The position numbers and the translations under genes were made by a program. A model generated the notes under the pieces. That model made no database searches and was not told the DNA's origin. It worked only from the letters and a program-made list of their open reading frames with translations. A stretch of DNA of 64,000 bases from Bipolaris cookei (taxonomy: Eukaryota > Ascomycota > Dothideomycetes > Pleosporales > Pleosporaceae): NCBI GenBank assembly GCA_002286855.1, contig NRSV01000099.1:315-64314 (forward strand). The letters run 5' to 3'. Shown here piece after piece: positions 35,215 through 43,490 of this stretch. Position 1 is the stretch's first letter. Each line of letters starts with the position of its first letter.

Positions 35215-36900
35215 TTACTCTACACTAGCTATAGATGCGTTATACAACTCACTTGTATCTGATAGAGAATCTTCTTCTACATCTTTTTGGCACGTACGGG
35301 CGTTATGGCCCACTCTCCCACAGGTTCCACAGTGCCGTTGACCTGGTAGAGCCTTTTCTTGACTACCCCCACCACGCGCCTTCTTTGATGCCGTACGACC
35401 AGTAGCAGCATTTTCAGCTGCCTGCGATGCTCCTGCACCAAAGTCTAGTGTCCCGCCTGTCTGAATTCGCTTTCTTTTACGCCCTCGGCGCTTTGTTACC
35501 TCAGCTAATTGCTCTTCAAGCTCTCGTATGCGGGCCTTCATAAGCACATTCTCATGTAGCATCTCCTCAGCTCCTTTAATAAGCTTTGAGAAGCCTTCTT
35601 GTGCAGCAGTTGGTGATCGTACGAAAGGATCTCTCACAAGCTTCGACTGTGATCCAAATTCGTACGAATTGCTAGGGGTTTTAGACTCCCAGGGTGTTTC
35701 TAGCTGAGCTTCTTGTGGTGGGGTACAAAGGCGTACGTCAAGACGATCAATGACTCTCTGCGCGTTAATAGGAACTAGCCCTGCTGCCTTAAAGGCTTTT
35801 TTGCAGTTATCGAACGTAAATACGTCGCGAAACGCGTCTCGAAAGGCTGGCAGGAAGCGTTCTTTATCAATATGCCAGACGTGGTGGCGTGCCAAGTCTC
35901 GTACGCGTTGGGAGTACTTCTGCTTAAGAGGCGAAAAGCAGACAACGTCAAGCGGCTGAAGTATATGCGATGAATGAGCAGGCATACAAAGAGTAAGAAT
36001 CTTCTGTTCAAGACAGTAGTCCTTAAATTCTTGGTTTAGGTGGCTCTCATGGCCGTCAAGAATAAGTAGCCTGTACGACCCCACCTGACGCGTCTTTGTA
36101 TGCTCGTCAAAGTGCTTTAACCACTCAAGACCAAGCGCGTTATTTGTCCAGCCGTTCTGTGATACTGAGAGCTTCCAATCGTACGGTATATCTACTTCTT
36201 CGTACCAAGCAGAGATATGGACGCGTCCCTTGTAGATAATGAATGGCGGAGTAGCATACCCCGCAGCGCAGATGCTCTGAATAACTGTAACCCACCCACG
36301 ATTGCCTGGCTGCGTCAAAGTAGGCCTCGTACGACGCTCTGCGCCTGTAACTACCTTCATTGAGCCAATCACGCCCATCTGAAAGCCAGTCTCGTCAAAG
36401 TTATGGATGTCGTCAGAATGTACTCCATACTTCTCAATTGTCTCTCGTACAAGCTCAAACCACGCGTTAATAACCTCTGGATCTTCCTGCTGTATTCTCT
36501 GGCGGTCCTTTGCTCGATTGAAAGCTGTTTTAAGCTCGTCGGAACGCGATACAAATCGCTCTGCCCAGTTCTTGCCTAAAGGTTGGCCATCTCGTACGCG
36601 CAGTAGTTTCTCTGCCATATCCGCTACCTCACACAGTCGGGGAGCAAATCCTCGTGAGTCTAGATCAAGAATATATCGTACAATTGTTTGCTCTTCAATT
36701 ATAGTTAGTTTGCGGCAGTTTGGAGATATCTGGGGTCGAAAAGTGATTTTGTTAAGCCGATCAGAAAGCCGCTGAAAAGGAACGTTGTAGACAGCAGCAG
36801 CGCGTCGAATGCTCTTAAACTGGCCCGTACGATAGGCCTGAATAGCAAGAGTAATTCTGCCTTCTCTCTGAGTTAATGTATCTTTACGTAGTTGGGACAT
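35215..36900 (-). CDS. Pogo-type DDE transposase (intact)
   Basis: 561 aa from the ATG at 36900 (MSQLRKDTLTQREG). In order: an N-terminal helix-turn-helix (SIRRAAAVYNVPFQRLSDRL), a CENP-B-type DNA-binding region (IVRYILDLDSRGFAPRL, GKNWAERFVSRSDEL), and a DDE_1 core. The core shows IHNFDETGFQMG, LLILDGHESHLN and LQPLDVVCFSPLK carrying the three acidic residues (DDD type). A coiled coil with KRRGRKRKR follows, then a zinc-knuckle-like CGTCGRVGHNARTC near the end. No stop or frameshift was seen. The nuclear enzyme would cut at the 17-bp-repeat ends and insert at TA. Confidence 0.95.
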   Translation of the reverse strand: MSQLRKDTLTQREGRITLAIQAYRTGQFKSIRRAAAVYNVPFQRLSDRLNKITFRPQISPNCRKLTIIEEQTIVRYILDLDSRGFAPRLCEVADMAEKLLRVRDGQPLGKNWAERFVSRSDELKTAFNRAKDRQRIQQEDPEVINAWFELVRETIEKYGVHSDDIHNFDETGFQMGVIGSMKVVTGAERRTRPTLTQPGNRGWVTVIQSICAAGYATPPFIIYKGRVHISAWYEEVDIPYDWKLSVSQNGWTNNALGLEWLKHFDEHTKTRQVGSYRLLILDGHESHLNQEFKDYCLEQKILTLCMPAHSSHILQPLDVVCFSPLKQKYSQRVRDLARHHVWHIDKERFLPAFRDAFRDVFTFDNCKKAFKAAGLVPINAQRVIDRLDVRLCTPPQEAQLETPWESKTPSNSYEFGSQSKLVRDPFVRSPTAAQEGFSKLIKGAEEMLHENVLMKARIRELEEQLAEVTKRRGRKRKRIQTGGTLDFGAGASQAAENAATGRTASKKARGGGSQEKALPGQRHCGTCGRVGHNARTCQKDVEEDSLSDTSELYNASIASVE

Positions 36901-36982
36901 GTTACTTTGCAAGTGATGTTCGCGATGCCAAGAAAAAGTGTCCGGCTCGGTGGTGTGTCCGGCTCGGTGGTGCTTTACGTTA

Positions 36983-37628
36983 GTTGACGTTAAAATTTAC
37001 CGTTGAATGGGTCACACCGATAGCCTTGCATTGTTAGTCTGGAAACATGAGCTTCCAAGATTTTGTCATCTACTTCTCACATTACTTACGGCACTACGCT
37101 TGTGTTTCGGTAATTAACTGCAATATGGTGCTGGACTGATCATTGTAGTTGACATTGAAATTACATGTCATGTTAGAATCAGGTCCTTTAGTAGTATGAC
37201 TACTATAGGTAACTAAGTCGGAGTGGCAATGTGGGTAGTTCTAACGTCTACTATTCGGCATATCCACTGTGTTGTTCTCTATCTACTATGCGTACGCGGC
37301 AACGTGTATTGTGTGCACACGCGCAGCACTGGCCACCGCGTGGCGCCATTCTCTCGCCTAGACTCTGAACATTTTTCTACAAACCTGGACTGGACTCGCA
37401 TATTCTCAACATATCATGTAAATATGGTGATTGTTGAAACTAAAGGTTGGAGGTCCTGAAACTAATTGTCAAAGGGGCTGAAACCAAAGATTAGCAACAG
37501 CAAAGGTTGAAACCCATAGGTAGCAACTCCCAGCTACCTAATATTTTAGCTATAAATACTCTCTCTTGCACTACCATAGTTAGCCAATTAATTCTTTATC
37601 CAACAGTGATGATATTGACATTCTCCTT
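36983..37628. other. Gap containing a dispersed repeat copy
   Basis: It includes 37193-37423, a segment repeated at 60736-60962. The rest shows no coding content. It also holds the 3' flank of the cysteine-rich secreted protein gene. Confidence 0.5.
37193..37423. repeat. Dispersed repeat, copy 1 (about 230 bp)
   Basis: Starts AGTAGTATGACTACTATAGG and ends near GCATATTCTCAACA. It is roughly 90 percent identical by eye to 60736-60962 in the same orientation. No coding function was recognised. The second copy lies between two LTR-like sequences, so it is probably retrotransposon-derived. Confidence 0.85.
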
Positions 37629-38493
37629 CTAAAGACAATATCCATCGCGATCGTTTGTTCCATTCCCAATGCAAGTCCCGCTGCAGCAGGCACCTGGGTC
37701 AAACAAATCGCAGTACACGTTGGATGGGCTGCAGCAAGTGCTGCTTCCGAACGAGGTTCCACAGCGTCTCATACAGCATTCACTGGCCGAAGCGCATGTA
37801 GAACCGAGCCCAGTAGGTTTGCATACTGGTTGATCAACCACGCAAGCTTTTGTCGTTGCCACCACATTGGTTGTCTACTCAATGTTAGCCATCACTTCGA
37901 CGAATATTTTACAAAAGCAAAAGAAAAATGCCCAAAAAAATGTACAAGTGCAGGAGCAATACTTGTCAGAATAGGGGTAGCCGTCAGCTTCAAGCAGAGA
38001 CAACTGCATGCCTCTGATACTTTTGCCGCCGCGAACATCTGAAGTTGAGGCAGGATGTTGGTACGCTTCTGAATTATTCAACTTGTTTCCTCGGAGTGCC
38101 CAATCTCGTAGTCTGCATGTGCTGCGGCCACGTCTCGCTTCTGCCCAGGGCATTGGGCACTCGTCACTGTGACCGTCGTTGTACTAGTGGTGCTGGTTCT
38201 GTTGATTCATTACTCTACTGGTGATCACTACATACAAGACTAACACTTGAATGCGCTTACACAGTTGGAGCAGTGATGATCGTCGCCGTCGTACTTGTTG
38301 CTGGAGCTTTGATGTATGAAAGGCAGAACGACGTGGCCGGCGGACCGAGTTTCTTCAGGACACTCAAGGCATTGTTGACTTTGCCACAGTTGACGGGTGG
38401 TGCGTTGAGCAGGGCCGTTGCTGTTGGCTCGGGTAGAGCGACTCCAAAGATGCTGGTCGCAGCTACGAGAACAAGCGTAAGGGCGAGCATCAT
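37629..38493 (-). pseudogene. Small cysteine-rich secreted protein gene with in-frame stop
   Basis: Best structure: complement(join(37629..37874, 37946..38198, 38261..38493)). Introns are 71 bp (GTACAT donor, GCTAAC branch, TAG) and 62 bp (GTAAGC donor, CAG acceptor). Exon 1 encodes a signal peptide (MMLALTLVLVAATSIFGVA) and a short Pro/Thr-rich region with two cysteines. Exon 2 has a Thr-rich linker, a QCPGQKRD site resembling a Kex2 cleavage point, and ACSCLCLKL. Exon 3 has 13 cysteines in about 80 residues in a knottin-like CC..C pattern. A TGA at 38078-38080 interrupts exon 2. Either the gene is dead, or the protein ends there, or an unusual intron removes it. The architecture is common among fungal small secreted proteins; no function can be assigned. 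Confidence 0.65.
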
Positions 38494-39355
38494 GTAAATC
38501 TTGGAAGTAATACTGTGAAAGACTGCTTGCTGCTCATGCCGTGGTCCGCACACAAGCTCTTTATATGGTTACCCTTTGGTTTAGAAATGGCACAGCTAGA
38601 ACGCCATCAGACAAACTTAGCAAAACTGAGAGCGCTGTTCAACTCAATGTATCGCTGTGGTGCTTCTTGCTGTCAATCTAGATTTTGCGATATGGTTGTT
38701 CCAGTATATTTCCGCGCAGCCATGTGAAGCTAGAGACGGCTCCTTATTATTATTATTCTTATGGTTTAACGTCCTGTCTCAGCGCTAAGGCTATATAAGA
38801 CGTGCAAACTGGCAAGGCTTACAAGTATTGACGGCTTCTTAGTAAAAGTGTATTTTTAAGATTGATTGTGGAGCTCTCACCGAGATGAAACCTACGTATC
38901 TACTGTTTGCGCTAAGCTACAGTGGAAAAGCACCGCCACGCCGGCGGTGCCTTTGGTACTCTTCGCATCAAAGATTTATCCTATGCTACCATGTTATTAA
39001 GAACGGCGCCACACGTTAAGAATAATACTGGCCCTGGCCCCTTTCTTTGCAGTGTGCCGCACTTGATCAAGGGCAGCGGCAGCCAGACCGAGTCAGGCCG
39101 CCTCGCTTGGGATGTTGCCCGGCCCAGACCAAGACCCATCCCGACAGCGCTAGCACAGGGGAAAATGTGGACATTTCTACCTTGATGTACCTCCATCGAG
39201 ACTCTGGGGAAATTCCTGGTCGTAGGCGTATTGGATCTACAGATGACAGCAAGTGGGCTCGAAGCTCCTGCATATGTTAGCATGTGAGCCAATGCAGTTT
39301 GTGGAAGGCTAACCAGATGGGTGGAGGCCTTAACTGCCAATCTGGAAATAGGGTA
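38494..39355. other. Gap with a retroposon-like tail
   Basis: Promoter side of the cysteine-rich gene. At 38742-38760 a TTATTATTATT run is followed by TTTAACGTCCTGTCTCAGC. The same tail occurs reversed at about 51280-51330. Otherwise nothing was recognised. Confidence 0.5.
38742..38815 (-). repeat. LINE-like 3' tail, copy 1
   Basis: Read on the minus strand this is GCTGAGACAGGACGTTAAAC followed by an (AAT)n run. A related sequence with the same order occurs on the plus strand at 51250-51332. Shared 3' ends followed by short A/T-rich repeats are typical of non-LTR retrotransposons, but no reverse transcriptase was recognised here. Confidence 0.55.
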
Positions 39356-39363
39356 ACGTGTAT

Positions 39364-39397
39364 GGCAAGCGAGCGGCGCAGGCAAGCGAGCGGCGCA
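39364..39397. repeat. Two 17-bp tandem units in a transposon end
   Basis: The unit GGCAAGCGAGCGGCGCA occurs twice head to tail, mirrored at the right end (about 41169-41202). The period is the same as in the other pogo element at 35132, but the sequence differs. Confidence 0.92.
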
Positions 39398-39460
39398 CCC
39401 CATCAAACTTGCGCACCTCCTTAAACTAAACATCTAATTACTCAATACCACTACGCTCAA

Positions 39461-41089
39461 ATGGCTTCAGACGAATCAGATATTCAACTTGCTATCCAAT
39501 CTCTTAAAAATAAACAGATTCAAGGGAATCGCCGTGCTGCTGCAGTCTATAGTGTAGCCGAAACAACGCTCCGCCGCCGACGCGCTGGCAAGCCTGCCCG
39601 ACGCGATTGCCAGCCCAACTCAAAGAAGCTAACTAAGCTAGAAGAGGAGGTGATAGTTGATTATATACTTAATCTTGATCTACGTGGATTTGCGCCTACG
39701 TATACTGCTGTGCGCGATATGGCTAATAAGCTGCTGGCTACGCGCGGCGCTGGCCAGGTTGGGCAGAAGTGGCCAGCCAACTTTGTCAAGCGTACAGACA
39801 GTCTTGCGACGCGTTTCAATCGGGCTTACGATAGGCAGAGAGCTCTATGTGAAGATCCAGTCTTAATTAAGAGCTGGTTTGGGCTTGTGGAGCAGACGAA
39901 GGCCAAGTATGGCATCTGTGACGAGGACGTCTACAACTTTGACGAAGCTGGCTTTTCAATGGGAAAGATTACCACTCAGCTTATCGTTACAGCATCAGAG
40001 AGAAGAGGCCGCCCAAAGGCTATCCAGCCAGGCGGCCGAGAGTGGGTGACGTTTATCGCTGGGATCAATGCAGCTGGCTGGTCTATCCCACCATTTCTCA
40101 TCTTTACTGGCAAGCATCACCTATCTGCCTGGTATGAGGAGGCAGAGATCCCACGCGACTGGGCGATCGCAGTCAGCGATAACGGCTGGACGACTAATGA
40201 GCTAGGAGTTGAGTGGCTAAAGCACTTTGTCAAGCATACAGATGGCAAGGTTGTTGGGGCATGCCGGCTGCTTATCCTTGACGGCCATGAGAGCCACCAG
40301 TCACTTGAGTTTCAAGAGCTCTGTAAGGAGAACAATATCTACACACTCTGTATGCCACCACACTCATCTCATCTACTCCAGCCTCTTGACGTTGGCTGTT
40401 TCTCGCCGTTGAAGCGCGCGTATAGTCGTGAAGTAGAGAGCCTAATACGCAACCACATCAACCACATCACCAAGCTCGAGTTTCTGCCAGCGTTCAAGAC
40501 AGCCTTTGATCGATCCTTTACACCAACTAATATCTGCTCAGCCTTTCGAGGCGCAGGTATTGTTCCTCTTCAGCCAGACGCTGTTCTATCAAAGCTGGAC
40601 GTGCAGCTACGTACGCCTACTCCACCAGCTGTTCTAGCAGAGGCTCTCTGGCAGGCTCGTACGCCTAGTAACACACGCGAGCTTGAAGCTCAATCGACAT
40701 TGATACGTGATCGCGTTCAGCGGCATCAAGACTCATCGCCAGCTTCAATCATTGCGGCAATTAACCAGCTTAAGAAGGGGGCAGAAGTAATGATGCTCTC
40801 GGCTGAGCTAATGCGCGATCGAATTGCTACTCTTGAGAGAGCTAATATAGCAGTATCAGAGCGTCGAAAGCGTAAGAAAAAGCGGATACAGAAGCGAGGA
40901 GTCCTTACGAAGGGAGCTGGAGAGGATATACTTGCTCAACGCGAGGCCGATGAGCAGATTGCTTGTGAGGAGCGTCAGGGTGGGGAGCGATTAGGTGTCA
41001 GCCGCCGGGCTGTAACGCGCTGTAGTAGATGCAAAGAGACTGGCCATAACTCACGTACATGCAAGAAAGATACTCTAGATACTAATTAA
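39461..41089 (+). CDS. Pogo-type DDE transposase (intact)
   Basis: 542 aa, uninterrupted. N-terminal helix-turn-helix (GNRRAAAVYSVAETTLRRR), CENP-B-type domain (IVDYILNLDLRGFAPTYTAV, GQKWPANFVKRTDSL), then a DDE_1 core with YNFDEAGFSMGK, LLILDGHESHQS and LQPLDVGCFSPLK (DDD catalytic triad). A lysine-rich coiled coil (SERRKRKKKRIQK) and a C-terminal zinc-knuckle-like CSRCKETGHNSRTC follow. The Met at 39461 follows the inverted repeat by 54 bp. It is probably active and could also mobilise the shorter derivative at 13867. Confidence 0.96.
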   Translation: MASDESDIQLAIQSLKNKQIQGNRRAAAVYSVAETTLRRRRAGKPARRDCQPNSKKLTKLEEEVIVDYILNLDLRGFAPTYTAVRDMANKLLATRGAGQVGQKWPANFVKRTDSLATRFNRAYDRQRALCEDPVLIKSWFGLVEQTKAKYGICDEDVYNFDEAGFSMGKITTQLIVTASERRGRPKAIQPGGREWVTFIAGINAAGWSIPPFLIFTGKHHLSAWYEEAEIPRDWAIAVSDNGWTTNELGVEWLKHFVKHTDGKVVGACRLLILDGHESHQSLEFQELCKENNIYTLCMPPHSSHLLQPLDVGCFSPLKRAYSREVESLIRNHINHITKLEFLPAFKTAFDRSFTPTNICSAFRGAGIVPLQPDAVLSKLDVQLRTPTPPAVLAEALWQARTPSNTRELEAQSTLIRDRVQRHQDSSPASIIAAINQLKKGAEVMMLSAELMRDRIATLERANIAVSERRKRKKKRIQKRGVLTKGAGEDILAQREADEQIACEERQGGERLGVSRRAVTRCSRCKETGHNSRTCKKDTLDTN

Positions 41090-41227
41090 TCTACTATGTC
41101 AATATCTGTTAAAATTATCGATATGTGGTGGAGCTATACGCTTGTAGAGGTGTACAGAGTTGATGGGGTGCGCCGCTCGCTTGCCTGCGCCGCTCGCTTG
41201 CCATACACGTTAATTAATTAAAGACTA

Positions 41228-42999
41228 ACGTGGTTCACAAGCGGCCACCTCACTACTAGCGCGTCAACGTCAACACTACAACGCGTCATGTTTCAACCAC
41301 ATAGCTCTTACTCAACTTGTAACAAATCAGACATTCAACTTGCTCTTTTTGATATTAAATCCCAACCTATTCAAAGTGTAAAACGTGCTGCAGACATATA
41401 TAACGTCTCCCGAACAACAGTTCGACGGCGACACGCTGGAAAGCGCTTCCGACGCGACTGCGAAGCGAACTTAAAGCGCCTGAACAAGCTAGAAGAGGAG
41501 GCTATAGTTGGGTGTATTCTTAAGGAGTCTGGGCGAGGATTTGCGCCTACAAAGGCTGACGTTCGAGCAATGACTGATAAAGTCTTGCATGAGCGCGCCA
41601 GCAACTCTGTTGGCAAGAACTGGGTTGATAACTTTGTTAAGCGAACTCCTGAGCTTCGTCTGCGCTGGAGCCGTTCTCATGATCACCAGCGAGCTGCCTG
41701 CGAGGATCTAGTGGCTATCCAGCGCTAATTTGACCTAGTCAAGGCGACGAAGCAGAAGTAGGTCATTGTTGTCACACGTATATACTATTCAGCTCCAGAT
41801 ACTGCCAAAGAAGCGGATACAGCCAGGCAACCGGGAATGAGTTACTATGATCCAAGGCGTGGGCGCGTCGGGTCACCGGCTACCATCCTTCGCTATCTTT
41901 GCGGGCAAAGTGCTTATCGACGTCTGGTTTGAGAATCTACCTGTCGACTGGATTCTTGAAGTTAGTTCTGATGGCGGGACGAATTACTAGCTTGCACTTG
42001 CGTGGTTAGAGCACTTTGATACCCATACAAAGAGGTGTACTGTGGGTGGGTATCGGCTGCTCATTATCTATGCCCACGAGAGCCACTACTCAGTCGATTT
42101 TCAAGATCATTGTAAGGAGAAGAATACTGTTCTTCTCTGCATGCCTGCGCATTCATCTCACTTGTTGCAGCCTCTTGATGTTAGCTGCTTCGCGCCGTTA
42201 AAGCGCAAGTATGGTGATGCTATTTCAGGCTTGGCACGTAACCGCACCCACTATATTAGCAAGGAGACCTTCCTACCAGCCTTTAAGGCTGCTTTTGAGC
42301 AGTCTATTACGAAGGAGAATATCCAAGCTGGCTTCAGAGGCGCTGGTCTAGTCCCACATGACCCACAGGCCGTGCTATCGAAGCTTGATGTGGTGGTACA
42401 GACACCAAAACAATCACCATAACGAGTAGACGCCTGGGAGGCGCAGACATTGTGCAACGCCCGCGAATTTGAGGCTCAAATTACTCTCATTCAACAGAGA
42501 GTAAGAGATCACCGTGGGTCTTCTGCAAGTTCTCTTAACGAGAAGTTTGCACAGTTAAGTAAAGGGGCTCAGCAAATGGCACATAAGATGACGCTTATGA
42601 TGGAGCAAATGGCTAGCCTTCAAGAGGCTCTAGACGAGGCAAATAAGCGAAAGAGCCGCAAGCGGCAATACGTACGGACAGAAGAGGCTCTTACTGTAGG
42701 CAAGGTACAAGAAGTATTAGCTGAACAGGCGGGTGGCAGTCGTAGCGACGGTGAGAGCGCGTCGAAGAGGGTGCGAGGAGAGAGGTGGTGCGGGCGTTGC
42801 AAGTAGACTGGACACAATGCTCGTACTTACGCAGTTGAGACAGATAATGTTAGTAATAGTGGCGATTCTGACAATAAATCTAGTATATCGCAAAAGTTTA
42901 TTGACTGTGATAAGTGCGTGATATTGTCTTGAAGTCGTCGCGCTAATGGGAAGGTGGCCACTTGCTTGGGGTGGCCGCTCACTTACATATAAACCACGT
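41228..42999 (+). mobile_element. Degenerate pogo-type transposon
   Basis: TA flanks at 41226-41227 and 43000-43001. The left end begins ACGTGGTTCACAAGCGGCCACC and the right end, read inward, ACGTGGTTTATATGTAAG with two 17-bp units (GTAAGTGAGCGGCCACC, CCAAGCAAGTGGCCACC). The left end keeps only one unit. It starts 17 bp after the intact element at 39356-41210 and belongs to a different family. Confidence 0.88.
41288..42890 (+). pseudogene. Pogo-type transposase remnant
   Basis: It opens with MFQPHSSYSTCNKSDIQLAL and a helix-turn-helix (SVKRAADIYNVSRTTVRRRH), then the CENP-B-type part (VGKNWVDNFVKRTPELR). After a stop at 41728 the frame holds several stops and frameshifts. The later core reads LLIIYAHESHYS, where the second catalytic Asp is replaced by Tyr, then LLQPLDVSCFAPLKRKYG. 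A tail of coiled coil and zinc-knuckle remnant (CGRCK, stop) runs to about 42890. Clearly inactive. Confidence 0.87.
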
Positions 43000-43001
43000 T
43001 A

Positions 43002-43490
43002 ATCATATTAGCCCAGTTATTGTCCTGCTCCACCACCAAGTAGCGCGTCCCAACCTACCAAGACCATACCTCCCTCCACTGTTCTCCGTTATATTGGAAC
43101 ACAGAAATATCAACTCTGTTTTCCATATGATTAGAGTCAAACTGGCCATTCAAGACATGGACTCTGACGCATTATTAATTTGGTAGCACGGAACTGCTAT
43201 GAATCAGACCCCTGGAAGTACCCTTCAAAGACAACAAGCCAACCCATGTTCTGCACGCATCATCTACCCAGGCTTATCAGAGACCCCTAAGCCTATATAT
43301 ACGCACGCCCAAAATCCACCATATTATCTTGAGTAACCAGTAAGAATGCAGCATTAGAGGTTCCTGTATGTATATATGTTCTCTTCGATTCTCGGTATTG
43401 GCCATTCCCTTTTTGGCCTAGCCTATTATGTCGGCATGGCTGAAACATGGCAACATCTCTCCTTGCACACCTTTGCACACCACCGATCAA
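43002..43490. other. Gap upstream of the HET gene
   Basis: Contains the HET gene promoter; a TATATATA-type run lies near 43293-43302. No gene was seen. Confidence 0.45.

Larger units (their letters stand above)
35132..36980 (-). mobile_element. Intact pogo-type transposon
   Basis: 1849 bp flanked by TA at 35130-35131 and 36981-36982. The inverted repeats are essentially perfect for over 55 bp (ACGTAAAGCACCACCGAGCC...). Each contains two tandem 17-bp units CACCACCGAGCCGGACA (35140-35156 and 35157-35173 on the left). It carries one uninterrupted transposase ORF on the minus strand. Perfect ends, an exact target duplication and an open ORF point to recent, possibly ongoing activity. It lies 270 bp downstream of JIP5. 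Confidence 0.95.
39356..41210 (+). mobile_element. Intact pogo-type transposon
   Basis: 1855 bp with TA duplications at 39354-39355 and 41211-41212. The inverted repeats are perfect for about 51 bp and start ACGTGTATGGCAAGCG. Each holds two tandem 17-bp units GGCAAGCGAGCGGCGCA (39364-39380, 39381-39397 on the left). It encodes one open transposase. The deletion derivative at 13867-14964 belongs to the same or a very close family. Confidence 0.96.

Noticed and set aside
37875..38153. Minus-strand ORF beginning MPWAEARRGRST as a separate gene
   Set aside because: It overlaps exon 2 of the cysteine-rich gene in another frame and runs through its second intron. The spliced model explains the cysteine motifs better.
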